Part shown: in pieces, positions 15,339 through 23,597 of the stretch
Layout of the letters: every line of letters begins with the position of its first letter
Numbering within the stretch: position 1 is the first letter of the stretch
From: Lachnospiraceae bacterium
GTDB lineage: Bacteria > Bacillota > Clostridia > Lachnospirales > Lachnospiraceae
Reading direction: 5' to 3'
Assembly: GCA_900757195.1 (NCBI GenBank)
Contig: CAAEMZ010000032.1
Span: forward strand, 1-46,080
DNA length: 46,080 nt
Program-made: the position numbers and the translations under genes
The notes under the pieces: model-generated
Told to the model about the DNA's origin: nothing
Database searches by the model: none
What the model saw: only the letters and a program-made list of their open reading frames with translations

Positions 15339-16022
15339 ATGGAAAAGATTTACACAGGTAAAACGAAGGACGTATTCGCACTTGAAAATGGAAATGTACT
15401 GCTGAAATTCAAGGATGACTGTACAGGAAAAGACGGAAAATTTGATCCGGGCGAAAATGCAGTCGGACTGACAATCGAAGGAATCGGCAGAGAAAATCTG
15501 AAGACATCCATTCATTATTTTGAAATGCTGAAAGAAGCAGGCGTTAAAACACATTATGTGAGCGCAGATGTAGAAAATGCGACGATGGAAGTTCTTCCGG
15601 CAACTGTTTTCGGACATGGTCTGGAAGTTATCTGCCGTCTGGTGGCTACAGGAAGCTTTGTGCGCCGTTATGGAGATTACATTGCAGATGGAACAAAACT
15701 TGAAGGCGGTTATGTAGAAACGACTTTCAAGGATGACGCAAAGGGCGATCCACTGGTAACAAAAGACGGTCTGGTGGCTCTGGGCGTTATGAGCGCTGAA
15801 ATGTATGACAGCATGAAAGCACAGACTCTGGCAATTACAAAGGTTGTTGCAGATGATCTGGCTAAAAAAGGCATGGAGCTGTACGATATCAAATTTGAAT
15901 TCGGTTACAGCAAAGACGGCGAAGTTATTCTGATCGACGAAATCGCCAGCGGAAATATGAGAGTATATAAAGACGGAAAGCTTGTAGATCCGATGGATTT
16001 AACAGCAATGATTCTGGCTTAA
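15339..16022 (+). CDS. purC: Phosphoribosylaminoimidazole-succinocarboxamide synthase
   Basis: PurC (SAICAR synthase) joins aspartate to CAIR with ATP in purine synthesis. The 227 residues match the short bacterial form. The N-terminus MEKIYTGKTKDVF is the ATP-grasp start typical of PurC. RRYGDYIADGT, LVTKDGLVALGV, and the C-terminal EFGYSKDGEVILIDEIASGNMRVYK (quoted here as FEFGYSKDG and LIDEIASGNMR) are family landmarks. It stands alone with its own terminator, not in a pur operon. The SAICAR/IMP branch genes are not in this window. The AAAGGAG site is 10 nt before the ATG. Confidence 0.96.
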   Translation: MEKIYTGKTKDVFALENGNVLLKFKDDCTGKDGKFDPGENAVGLTIEGIGRENLKTSIHYFEMLKEAGVKTHYVSADVENATMEVLPATVFGHGLEVICRLVATGSFVRRYGDYIADGTKLEGGYVETTFKDDAKGDPLVTKDGLVALGVMSAEMYDSMKAQTLAITKVVADDLAKKGMELYDIKFEFGYSKDGEVILIDEIASGNMRVYKDGKLVDPMDLTAMILA

Positions 16023-16034
16023 TCAGATACGGTA

Positions 16035-16067
16035 AAACAGGCTGCGGAGACGCGGCCTGTTTGTTTT
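16035..16067 (+). terminator. Intrinsic terminator after purC
   Basis: A 12-bp stem (16035-16046 with 16051-16062, one G-U pair) closes on a GAGA tetraloop and is followed by GTTTT. It ends purC transcription before the SGNH hydrolase gene, whose own promoter is not apparent. Confidence 0.9.
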
Positions 16068-16097
16068 ATGGAGAAATATCCAGGGAGGAAAAAAATA

Positions 16098-16760
16098 ATG
16101 GCGGAAAATAAAAAACGGATCGTGTGCTTCGGAGATTCAAATACATGGGGATATGATCCGGTGACCGGACTTCGGTATGACACGGATACCCGGTGGCCGA
16201 TGCGGATGCAGCAGTTACTCGGAGCGGATTATCAGGTGATTGAGGAAGGCCAGAATGGGCGGACGATTGCCTGTGAGGACCCATGGGAATGGGGAACGAA
16301 AAAGGGAATCGATTATATCCTGCCGATGGTGGAAAGTCAGAGCCCTTTTGATTTGCTGATTATTATGCTGGGATCCAATGACCTGAAAAAGAAATTTCAT
16401 CTGCCGGCGGGCGATATTGCGGGAAGTCTTCAGAACATGCTGATGCGTGTCCGGGGATATCTCCGGTATCAGTGTCATAATGAAGCCGCAAAAATCCTGA
16501 TCGTGTCACCGGTACATATGGGCGATCATATTGAAAAATCCCCTTTTGCGGAATTTTTTGAGGGCAAAGCCAGCGTTGAAAATTCAAAGCGTCTGGCCCA
16601 TTGGTACCGCCTGGTGGCAGAGCAGTTTGACTGTGAATTTCTGGATGCTTCCGAAGTGGCGGAACCTGGGGATTTTGACAGCCTTCATATGGCGCCGGAA
16701 GGACACCGGGCGCTGGCGGAAGCTATGGCAGAAAAAGTACGGGAAATTCTGCAGTCCTGA
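16098..16760 (+). CDS. SGNH/GDSL-type hydrolase, arylesterase-like
   Basis: The 220-residue protein is a cytosolic SGNH hydrolase with no signal peptide. The nucleophile Ser14 is in FGDSNTWGYDP (block I), the glycine of block II lies in the GRTIACEDPWEWG region, Asn is in LGSNDLK (block III), and the Asp/His pair is in DSLHMAPEGH (block V). Such proteins, related to arylesterases and acetyl xylan/oligosaccharide esterases, remove acyl groups from small or sugar substrates; the substrate here is unknown. The ATG at 16098 has GGGAGG 9 nt upstream; a longer version from 16068 would start inside the purC terminator region. It points towards rqcH, with a shared terminator between. Confidence 0.88.
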   Translation: MAENKKRIVCFGDSNTWGYDPVTGLRYDTDTRWPMRMQQLLGADYQVIEEGQNGRTIACEDPWEWGTKKGIDYILPMVESQSPFDLLIIMLGSNDLKKKFHLPAGDIAGSLQNMLMRVRGYLRYQCHNEAAKILIVSPVHMGDHIEKSPFAEFFEGKASVENSKRLAHWYRLVAEQFDCEFLDASEVAEPGDFDSLHMAPEGHRALAEAMAEKVREILQS

Positions 16761-16769
16761 TGATAAATA

Positions 16770-16849
16770 AAAAGCTCCTGAATTTTGAGACAGTTTCCGG
16801 TCATCCGATGTACGTCGGATGATGGCGCTGTTCAAAATCCGGGGGCTTT
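16770..16849. terminator. Long branched hairpin between convergent genes, likely bidirectional terminator
   Basis: The outer arms (about 16770-16794 and 16828-16849) pair over about 22 bp with G-U wobbles and one A-C mismatch. They enclose a perfect 8-bp inner hairpin, TCATCCGA (16801-16808) with TCGGATGA (16815-16822). T-rich runs leave both ends: TTTATT on plus and TTTTTATTT on minus. It lies between the ends of the SGNH gene and rqcH. The length, about 80 nt, is unusual for a terminator. Confidence 0.75.
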
Positions 16850-16857
16850 ATTCGTTG

Positions 16858-18603
16858 TTACTTCACAGGTTCGATGCCTTCGATATTCGGTTCGATCATC
16901 ATGGAATAATTGGTGTGGTAAATGACGAATCCGGGTTTTCCGGCATTTGGTTTTTTTACATGTTTCCGCTGGATATAGTCGATTTCGACTTTTTCACTGT
17001 TCCGGTTTTTGGAATAGTAGGCAGCCAGCCGGGCGGCTTCTTCAAAAGTGCGGTCGGGCAGTTCGTCACCAGTGGATTTTACGATGACATGGGATCCGGG
17101 GATGCCTTTGGCATGGAACCACCAGTCGCCGCCGGAAGCAAATTTAAAGGTCAGTTCTTCGTTCTGGAGATTATTTTTTCCCACATACATATGGTAGCCA
17201 TCGGAAGAAAGGTAATGCAGCGGCGGACTGGCCAGTTTCTGTTTTTTGGCATTTTTTCCGCCGGTGTGACGTTTGATATAGCCGGACTGAATCAGCTCTT
17301 CTTTAATCTGGGCCAGATCGCCTTCGGTCTGGGCCAGATCCAGAGCCGTGCTGACGGAATCCAGATGTTCGAGTTCCTCATGGGTTTCTTCGGTGAGGGT
17401 TGTCAGGGCTTCAAAGGTCCGTTTTAATTTGCCGTAGCGCTCAAAGTATTTTTTTGAGTTTTCCTGAGGTGTCAGCTGCGGGTCAAGGGGAACGACGATC
17501 TCCTTATCTGTATAATAGTTTATACAGGAAAGACTTTTTGCGCCTTCATCGAGACCGTAGCCGTAGGTATGGATCATTTCTCCGTAAATCTTATACTTTT
17601 CACGCTTTTCCGTATCCTTTAATTGTTTTATCTGCAGGTCGTATTTTTTGCGTGTACGGTCCAGAGCGGTGCCGACCACATGACGCAGGTCATGGGATTT
17701 CTGACGGATCCGGGTCGCTGCATTTTTTTCGGCATAATAAGTCCGGAGGACATCCGAAATGGTTTCGAATTTCTGAATCCGGCAGTCGCTGTAGCAGGAA
17801 AGGCCGATGGCGGAAAATTCCACCGGTTCTTTGCCCCGGTAAGCGATTTCCGGAAGAAAACGATGTTCTGCGATATCTTCCATAAGGCGTCGGAACGTCC
17901 CAAATAAGTGAAGCTTTTCCGCATCATTCAGTCCGCTGGTACTCATGGAGGAATCGATGGAAGCACGGTGGCAGATTTCTTCGCTGACCAGAGGGCTTAA
18001 TCCGGTCAGACTTGTATACAGCGCTTTGGCAGTGGAGAGGGGCTTTGAAAGAACCGTATGCATAAAGGTTTCCGAATCCACGGTCAGAGGATTTAATTTG
18101 TGCATTGTATTCGGTACGAAATAGCTGCGCCCCGGAAGCACTTCCCGGACAGAGCTGACGTTCAGGGAAATATGCTTAATGCTGTCGATAATCGTGCCAT
18201 CGGGCTGACAGAAGATAATATTGCTGTGTTTGCCCATCAGTTCCACGATGAGAAACTTGGTGCACAGATCGCCCAGTTCATTCAGGTGTTCAATCTCAAA
18301 TTTTAAAATACGTTCCATATCGGGCTGGGTGATCGCAGCGATCCGGCCGCCGCTGATGTGTTTGCGTAGAAGCATACAGAAATTCGGTGCGACCATCGGG
18401 TTTGTACCGGAATCTTCCGTGATATATGCCAGAGGCAGGGATGGGCTGGCAGAAAGGAGCAGCCGGTAATTGTGCCGGTTATTTTTGATTGTGAGCACGA
18501 GGGCGTCGGTCTCGGGCTGATATATTTTATTGATCCGGCCGTCAATGAGCCGTTCATTTAATTCCCATGCGAGACAGGAAATGACAATGCCGTCAAAAGC
18601 CAT
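16858..18603 (-). CDS. rqcH: RqcH, NFACT ribosome-rescue protein (Rqc2 homologue)
   Basis: RqcH binds stalled 50S subunits with peptidyl-tRNA and recruits tRNA-Ala to add alanine tails that mark the chain for decay. The 581-residue protein has NFACT-N (from MAFDGIVI), a helix-hairpin-helix and coiled-coil middle, and the NFACT-R domain with GGDWWFHAKGIPGSHVIVK. The start at 18603 is set by AGGAG just upstream and by the conserved MAFDG beginning; an earlier frame start would add an unlikely 20 residues. Position 97-98, Asp-Arg in Bacillus RqcH and needed for tailing, reads Glu97-Arg98 (PDMERIL). Older annotations call this family fibronectin-binding protein FbpA. It is a single gene, divergent from yicC. 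Confidence 0.94.
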   Translation of the reverse strand: MAFDGIVISCLAWELNERLIDGRINKIYQPETDALVLTIKNNRHNYRLLLSASPSLPLAYITEDSGTNPMVAPNFCMLLRKHISGGRIAAITQPDMERILKFEIEHLNELGDLCTKFLIVELMGKHSNIIFCQPDGTIIDSIKHISLNVSSVREVLPGRSYFVPNTMHKLNPLTVDSETFMHTVLSKPLSTAKALYTSLTGLSPLVSEEICHRASIDSSMSTSGLNDAEKLHLFGTFRRLMEDIAEHRFLPEIAYRGKEPVEFSAIGLSCYSDCRIQKFETISDVLRTYYAEKNAATRIRQKSHDLRHVVGTALDRTRKKYDLQIKQLKDTEKREKYKIYGEMIHTYGYGLDEGAKSLSCINYYTDKEIVVPLDPQLTPQENSKKYFERYGKLKRTFEALTTLTEETHEELEHLDSVSTALDLAQTEGDLAQIKEELIQSGYIKRHTGGKNAKKQKLASPPLHYLSSDGYHMYVGKNNLQNEELTFKFASGGDWWFHAKGIPGSHVIVKSTGDELPDRTFEEAARLAAYYSKNRNSEKVEIDYIQRKHVKKPNAGKPGFVIYHTNYSMMIEPNIEGIEPVK

Positions 18604-18701
18604 AAATATTCTCCTCTTAAAAATCTTATTTTCAAATGATACATATAAAAGAAAGTATATCAAAAATTGTAAAGTTACACAAGAGAGAGGCGGGGAAACT
18701 A

Positions 18702-18730
18702 TTGACGGAAGATTTGATTTGAACTATAAT
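18702..18730 (+). promoter_or_regulatory. SigmaA-type promoter for the yicC operon
   Basis: TTGACG (18702-18707) and TATAAT (18725-18730) are separated by exactly 17 bp. The predicted start near 18737 leaves a leader of about 70 nt before yicC. This promoter probably drives yicC-remA-gmk-rpoZ. Confidence 0.85.
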
Positions 18731-18805
18731 AAATTGATATGGTTATACAATAGCCTTACTATGGAAAGAGATAACCTTGTTAGTTTAAGATGGGAGTACC
18801 ATGAA

Positions 18806-19684
18806 ATGTTAAAAAGTATGACAGGTTTCGGTCGAAGCGAAATCGCCAATGAACGTCAGAAGATTACTGTTGAAATGAAGGCTGTGAATCACAGATACTG
18901 TGATCTGAACATTAAGATGCCGAAAAAACTGAGCATCTTTGAGGCCGCTATCCGGAATCTTCTGAAAAAGTACATCCAGAGGGGTAAAGTGGATGTGTTT
19001 ATTACTTATGAGGATTATACAGAGAATCATATGGTCCTCAGATATAATGAAGAACTCGCAGCTCAGTATGTCAGCGTGCTTAACAAAATGGGTGAACAGT
19101 TCGGGATTGAAAATGATGTGAGAGTATCTTCTTTGTCACGTTATCCGGATGTTCTCACACTGGAAGAACAGAGCGTGGATGAAGATGAACTCTGGTCCGT
19201 TCTCGAGGGTGTGCTTCAGAATGCCAGTGAGCAGTTTGTGCAGACGCGTCTGGCGGAAGGCGAGCATCTGAAAGAGGATTTAATCTGCAAGCTGGACGGT
19301 ATGCTGAAGGATGTGGACTTTATTGAAAAACGTTCACCGGAGATTCTGGCGGAACACCGTCAGCGGCTTGAGGCAAAGGTCAAAGAGCTTCTTGGTGATT
19401 CCACGATTGATGAAAGCCGGATCATTACGGAGACAACGATTTTTGCGGACAAGATCTGTGTGGATGAGGAAATCGTCCGCCTGAAAAGTCATATACAGAG
19501 TACCAGAGAAGCGCTGATTGCCGGCGGCGGTATCGGCCGGAAGCTGGACTTTATCGCACAGGAGATGAACCGGGAGGCAAATACGATTTTGTCCAAGGCG
19601 AATGATCTGGAGGTTTCCAATTGTGCCATTAATCTGAAAACGGAGATTGAAAAGGTCCGGGAACAGATTCAGAATATCGAATAG
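18806..19684 (+). CDS. yicC: YicC/YloC family endoribonuclease
   Basis: YicC-family proteins are conserved single-strand endoribonucleases involved in mRNA turnover and stress survival. The 292-residue protein starts MLKSMTGFGRSE, the hallmark N-terminus, and ends with REANTILSKANDLEVSN and EKVREQIQNIE, the hallmark C-terminus. Acidic and histidine residues that ligand metal (for example in EMKAVNHRY and near the C-terminal Glu-rich part) are kept. The ATG at 18806 has GGGAG 9 nt upstream; the frame is open much farther back, but that part lies in the rqcH promoter area and antisense to it. Gene order yicC-remA-gmk-rpoZ is conserved in Firmicutes. Confidence 0.94.
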   Translation: MLKSMTGFGRSEIANERQKITVEMKAVNHRYCDLNIKMPKKLSIFEAAIRNLLKKYIQRGKVDVFITYEDYTENHMVLRYNEELAAQYVSVLNKMGEQFGIENDVRVSSLSRYPDVLTLEEQSVDEDELWSVLEGVLQNASEQFVQTRLAEGEHLKEDLICKLDGMLKDVDFIEKRSPEILAEHRQRLEAKVKELLGDSTIDESRIITETTIFADKICVDEEIVRLKSHIQSTREALIAGGGIGRKLDFIAQEMNREANTILSKANDLEVSNCAINLKTEIEKVREQIQNIE

Positions 19685-19705
19685 TTTCTGACAGGAGAGA
19701 AAGAT

Positions 19706-19972
19706 TTGAGCAAACTTATAAATATTGGATTTGGAAACGTGGTCAATGCAGATAAGATGATTGCCATTATTAATCCGGATTCGGCGCCTGTGAAACGGAT
19801 GATTCAAAATGCCAAAGATATGGGCATTGCCATTGACGCGACCCAGGGACGTCGTACGAAGGCTGTGATCGCTATGGAAAATAATCAGCTTGTGCTGTCA
19901 GCGCTTCAGCCGGAAACCCTGACCAACCGTTTTCAGGGCAAAGTTTTAAGTAAGGATGATGAAGATGAATAA
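19706..19972 (+). CDS. remA: RemA-like DNA-binding regulator (DUF370)
   Basis: RemA in Bacillus is a ring-forming DNA-binding protein that activates biofilm matrix and osmoprotection genes. The 88-residue protein matches along its length: INIGFGNVVNADKMIAI, SAPVKRMIQ and IDATQGRRTKAVI, with the two DNA-contacting arginines in GRR. The start is TTG at 19706, with AGGAG 8 nt upstream; there is no nearer ATG. The C-terminus has an acidic tail (KDDEDE) that overlaps the start of gmk. Its target genes here are unknown. Confidence 0.92.
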   Translation: MSKLINIGFGNVVNADKMIAIINPDSAPVKRMIQNAKDMGIAIDATQGRRTKAVIAMENNQLVLSALQPETLTNRFQGKVLSKDDEDE

Positions 19973-20609
19973 CCAGAGAGGGATACTGGCGATTATTTCG
20001 GGATTCTCGGGAGCAGGCAAGGGAACTGTTGTTGAGGAAATACTGAAAACCTATGATAAAGAATATTGTCTGTCCATTTCGGCAACGACCAGACAGCCCC
20101 GGAACGGGGAAAAACACGGACAGCATTATTTTTTCCTTAAAAAAGAAGAATTTGAGCAGAGAATTGCAGAAGATCTGTTTTTAGAACATGCCCGGTATAT
20201 AGAAGACTATTACGGAACACCGAAGGATTTTGTTCTTGACCGGCTGGAGCAGGGAATTTCCGTGATTCTTGAAATAGAGATGCAGGGCGCATTAAAAGTG
20301 AAAGAACGCTGTCCGGAGGCCCTTTTGATTTTTGTGACACCGCCGACAGCGGAAGAACTGGAGCGCCGGCTCCGCGGCCGAGGCACCGAGACGGATGAAA
20401 AGATCGCCTCCAGACTGGCCAGGGCGGCTGAGGAAGTCAGCTATATGGGTAAGTACGACTATATTGTCGTGAATGAAACAAATAAAGTTGCTGAATGTGC
20501 GGCAGATATTCATCAGATTATCAATGATGAAAAAAAGAAAGCTGTGTATTGCGAAGGACTGATCGGAGAACTTTCCGAAGGTCTTTCCGTGTATAAGAAA
20601 GGAGAATAA
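19965..20609 (+). CDS. gmk: Guanylate kinase
   Basis: Gmk phosphorylates GMP to GDP with ATP and feeds GTP and (p)ppGpp pools. The 214-residue protein has the P-loop GFSGAGKGT (residues 13-21; Phe replaces the usual Pro), the GMP-binding ATTRQPRNGEKHGQHYFF, EIEMQGALKVKE and the lid RLRGRGTETDEKI. Three in-frame ATGs (19956, 19959, 19965) are possible. The last is preferred since AAGG lies 9 nt before it and the product then starts MNNQRGIL, as in relatives. It overlaps the end of remA by 8 nt. The acting site is the cytosol. Confidence 0.95.
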   Translation: MNNQRGILAIISGFSGAGKGTVVEEILKTYDKEYCLSISATTRQPRNGEKHGQHYFFLKKEEFEQRIAEDLFLEHARYIEDYYGTPKDFVLDRLEQGISVILEIEMQGALKVKERCPEALLIFVTPPTAEELERRLRGRGTETDEKIASRLARAAEEVSYMGKYDYIVVNETNKVAECAADIHQIINDEKKKAVYCEGLIGELSEGLSVYKKGE

Positions 20610-20612
20610 TAT

Positions 20613-20942
20613 ATGTTACATCCATCATATTCGGATTTAATCAGAGTTGTAAACAGCGAGGTTGAAGAGGGCGAGCAGCCGGTTGTACAGAGCCGTTACT
20701 CCATCGTTATCGCTACAGCGAAACGTGCGCGCCAGATCATTGCCGGCGCAGAACCGCTGGTTGAAGATGCGGAAGGTAAAAAACCGCTGTCCATCGCTGT
20801 GGAAGAGCTTTATAACGGCGCTGTTAAGATTCTCGGTGAAGATGAAGAAATCACGGATGAAATGGTTTCAGCAGCCGATGAGGCGTCTGCGGAGGAAACA
20901 GCGGAAGCCGAAGAACCGGAAGAGGAAACAGTGGAAGAATAA
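20613..20942 (+). CDS. rpoZ: DNA-directed RNA polymerase omega subunit
   Basis: Omega helps fold and stabilise the beta' subunit of RNA polymerase. The 109-residue protein starts MLHPSYSDL, and the core SRYSIVIATAKRARQI carries the conserved arginine/lysine face. KPLSIAVEELYNG is typical of the second half in Firmicutes. The last 30 residues are a Glu/Ala-rich acidic tail without homology that I know. AAAGGAG is 8 nt before the ATG, and gmk ends 3 nt upstream of it, so the two are co-transcribed. Confidence 0.94.
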   Translation: MLHPSYSDLIRVVNSEVEEGEQPVVQSRYSIVIATAKRARQIIAGAEPLVEDAEGKKPLSIAVEELYNGAVKILGEDEEITDEMVSAADEASAEETAEAEEPEEETVEE

Positions 20943-20980
20943 TCTGAAAATCGGACAGAATATTTGGAAAGAAGAATTGG

Positions 20981-22360
20981 ATGAACAAAAAGAGGAAAGT
21001 TATTTTAGGTATAGCCATCGGAGCGGTCTCATTGCTGCTGATGATTTATGTCGGACTTTGTGTCTGGTTTTCCCACCATTTTCTGCCGGGAACCTTTGTG
21101 AATGGCATCGACAGTTCCAATAAAACGGCGGAAGACGTCACTCAGATGCTGACAGCGGATATGCCTGAATATTCCCTGACATTGACAGAGCGCGATGGCA
21201 GTGAAGAGAAATTGCAGGGGGAAGATATCGGATTTTATTATGATTATCCGGAAGTTTATCAGATTCAGAAAAAACAAAACAACTTTCTGTGGTTTATCGG
21301 AATTTTTACAAAGGATTCCTATGAAGTGGATTGGACCGGAAATTACGATGGGGAGAAATTTGAGCAGACCATGCAGAAGCTTCATTGCCTCACCCGGTCG
21401 GATATCCGTGAGCCTTCAAATGCCAGCATTGAAAATACAGATAATGGTCCGGAAGTCATTCCTGAAAACGAGGGGAATAAAGTCGATTCCGAAAAACTCC
21501 GGACGGCGCTGGATACAGCCATCGGTTCCGGAGCAGATCATTTGGATCTGGATGGGGCGGACTGCTATCTGAAGCCGGAGGTGACGTTGGAGTCACCGGA
21601 GATCCGGGCGTCTGTGGAAATGATCGAGAAACTTTCGAATATGACCGTTACCTATGATTTCAGGTATGAAACAGAGGCTGTCGGACCGGAAGAAATACGG
21701 ACCTGGCTTGTAAAAAAAGACGATGGTACTTACGAGATCAGCAGAGAACGGGTCGCCGCTTTTGTGGCAGACCTGGCCGGACGGCATAATACTGTCTGGA
21801 CGTCACGGGACTTTTATTCAACAACCCGGGGCTGGATAACGGTTGAAGGCGGTACCTACGGATGGGAGATCGACCAGGAAGGCGAAACGGAAAAACTGAT
21901 GGCAGATCTGGCCTCCGGTCAGGATGTGACCCGGGAACCGGTATTTTTTATGGATCCTTATCCCGGACCGAAAGACGGCAGTGATATCGGTGATACCTAT
22001 GTAGAGATTGACCTTGGGGCACAGCATATGTGGTTTTATAAGAATGGCAGTCTTGTAACGGACACGGATGTGACGACGGGAACGATGCGTACTGGACACG
22101 GAACGCCGGCCGGTGTGTTCTATATTGAAAACCGCCTGCGTAATACCAAACTGATCGGCGAGGATTATGAAACCGAAGTCAGCTTCTGGATGCAGGTCTA
22201 TAAGGGTGTCGGAATTCATGATGCTACATGGCGGAGCGCCTTCGGCGGTGATTATTATCTGACGGATGGTTCTCATGGATGTATTAATACACCGTATGAT
22301 ATTGTCGAAAAAATCTTTAATAATATCGAGGTCGGGACGCCGGTCGTGATGTATTACTAA
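20981..22360 (+). CDS. L,D-transpeptidase (YkuD domain) with peptidoglycan-binding region
   Basis: L,D-transpeptidases make 3-3 cross-links in peptidoglycan or attach proteins to it. The 459-residue protein has one N-terminal membrane helix (about 7-29), a long extracellular part resembling PG_binding_4 repeats (about 40-330), and a C-terminal YkuD domain (about 340-459). The catalytic set is complete: His413 in VGIHDATW, then Ser431-His432-Gly433-Cys434 in DGSHGCINTP. The ATG at 20981 has only a weak AGAAG site. It follows rpoZ by 38 bp, a place many Firmicutes give to coaBC. Carbapenems but not most other beta-lactams inhibit this family. Confidence 0.93.
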   Translation: MNKKRKVILGIAIGAVSLLLMIYVGLCVWFSHHFLPGTFVNGIDSSNKTAEDVTQMLTADMPEYSLTLTERDGSEEKLQGEDIGFYYDYPEVYQIQKKQNNFLWFIGIFTKDSYEVDWTGNYDGEKFEQTMQKLHCLTRSDIREPSNASIENTDNGPEVIPENEGNKVDSEKLRTALDTAIGSGADHLDLDGADCYLKPEVTLESPEIRASVEMIEKLSNMTVTYDFRYETEAVGPEEIRTWLVKKDDGTYEISRERVAAFVADLAGRHNTVWTSRDFYSTTRGWITVEGGTYGWEIDQEGETEKLMADLASGQDVTREPVFFMDPYPGPKDGSDIGDTYVEIDLGAQHMWFYKNGSLVTDTDVTTGTMRTGHGTPAGVFYIENRLRNTKLIGEDYETEVSFWMQVYKGVGIHDATWRSAFGGDYYLTDGSHGCINTPYDIVEKIFNNIEVGTPVVMYY

Positions 22361-22371
22361 AGAATCAGGCA

Positions 22372-22385
22372 TTTATCCGGATAAA
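22372..22385. promoter_or_regulatory. Perfect 14-bp palindrome upstream of sigA
   Basis: TTTATCCGGATAAA is a perfect palindrome 37 bp upstream of the sigA -35 box and 11 bp after the transpeptidase stop. It has no loop, so a hairpin terminator is unlikely; a homodimer DNA-binding site is more plausible. No known regulator site is recognised. Confidence 0.35.
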
Positions 22386-22421
22386 AAGACAGGAAATTAC
22401 AGGTAAATTTATCAATTCGTA

Positions 22422-22450
22422 TTGTTATATGAAGAAAAATTCATTATAAT
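22422..22450 (+). promoter_or_regulatory. SigmaA-type promoter for sigA
   Basis: TTGTTA (22422-22427) and TATAAT (22445-22450) are 17 bp apart. Transcription would start near 22457, about 34 nt before the sigA ATG. This gives sigA a dedicated promoter independent of rpoZ and the transpeptidase. Confidence 0.82.
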
Positions 22451-22490
22451 TTATATGTACTGCAGAAAATATAGATATGGGGAATTTTGA

Positions 22491-23594
22491 ATGGAAGACA
22501 ATAAATTATTGTTTGCAAAAAAACTGGAAGAATTAGTAGCGTCTGCTAAGAAGAAAAAGAATGTTCTTGAATACCAGGAAGTCATGGATGCTTTCAGCAG
22601 CCTGGCTCTGGATGTGGAGCAGAGTGAACGTATTTTTGACTATCTGGAAAGCAAAGGCATCGATGTACTCAGAGTCAGCAATGATGATAATGATGCAGAG
22701 TTCCTTCTGGATGATGAAGAAGAAGTTCACGTAGAAGAAAGTGATTTGTCCGTTCCGGATGGCGTCAACATTGAAGATCCGGTGCGTCAGTATCTGAAAG
22801 AAATCGGTAATATTCAACTGCTTTCCGCGGAAGAGGAAGCGGAGCTGGCGAAACGGATGGGGGATGGCGATGAAGAAGCCAAGAAACACCTGACGGAAGC
22901 CAATCTGCGTCTGGTTGTCAGCATTGCCAAGCGGTATGTGGGCCGTGGCATGAGCTTCCTGGATCTGATTCAGGAGGGAAATATCGGACTGATGAAAGCC
23001 GTGGATAAGTTTGACTATACAAAGGGATATAAGTTCAGTACCTATGCGACCTGGTGGATCCGCCAGGCGATTACCCGGGGACTGGCAGATTATTCCCGTA
23101 CAATCCGTATTCCGGTACATATGGTAGAGACGATTAATAAAACGATTCGTGTTTCCAGGAAACTCCTGGCAGAATACGGAAGGGAACCAACCTCCGAGGA
23201 AATCGCCAAAGTCATGGGCGTTCCTGTGGAAAAGGTGGATGATATCCTTAAAATATCCAAAGAACCGGTGTCTATGGACACACCGATCGGTGAGGAAGAA
23301 GACAGCCATTTAGGCGATTTTATTGAAGATAAATCAACACTTCAGCCGGAGCAGCATGCGGCGGATGAGATGTTGAAGGAAGAACTGGAAGTGGCGCTGC
23401 AGTCGCTGACAGAGAGAGAACAGAAGGTCATCCGGCTGAGATTCGGTCTGGAGGACGGAAAAGCAAGAACACTGGAAGAAGTCGGTCAGGAATTTTCCGT
23501 AACCCGTGAACGTATCCGCCAGATTGAAGCCAAAGCCCTGCGGAAACTCAGACACCCGCAGCGGAGTAAAAAATTAAAAGATTTTCTTGCATAA
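22491..23594 (+). CDS. sigA: Primary RNA polymerase sigma factor SigA/RpoD
   Basis: This is the housekeeping sigma factor. The 367-residue protein has a region 1.1-like acidic N-terminus (about 1-85), region 1.2 from DPVRQYLKEIG, region 2 with NLRLVVSIAKRYVGRGMSF, FLDLIQEGNIGLMKAV and TYATWWIRQAI (-10 recognition), region 3 with TIRIPVHMVETI, and region 4 with VIRLRFGLEDG and VTRERIRQIEAKALRKLRH (-35 recognition). Promoters seen elsewhere in the window (TTGACG/TATAAT and TTTACA/TATAAT) match its expected specificity. dnaG, the usual upstream neighbour, is not here. Confidence 0.97.
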   Translation: MEDNKLLFAKKLEELVASAKKKKNVLEYQEVMDAFSSLALDVEQSERIFDYLESKGIDVLRVSNDDNDAEFLLDDEEEVHVEESDLSVPDGVNIEDPVRQYLKEIGNIQLLSAEEEAELAKRMGDGDEEAKKHLTEANLRLVVSIAKRYVGRGMSFLDLIQEGNIGLMKAVDKFDYTKGYKFSTYATWWIRQAITRGLADYSRTIRIPVHMVETINKTIRVSRKLLAEYGREPTSEEIAKVMGVPVEKVDDILKISKEPVSMDTPIGEEEDSHLGDFIEDKSTLQPEQHAADEMLKEELEVALQSLTEREQKVIRLRFGLEDGKARTLEEVGQEFSVTRERIRQIEAKALRKLRHPQRSKKLKDFLA

Positions 23595-23597
23595 TCA

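Noticed and set aside
18530..18805. Longer yicC start in the open frame upstream
   Set aside because: It would overlap the divergent rqcH start and include the yicC promoter; MLKSMTGFGRSE at 18806 is the conserved N-terminus.
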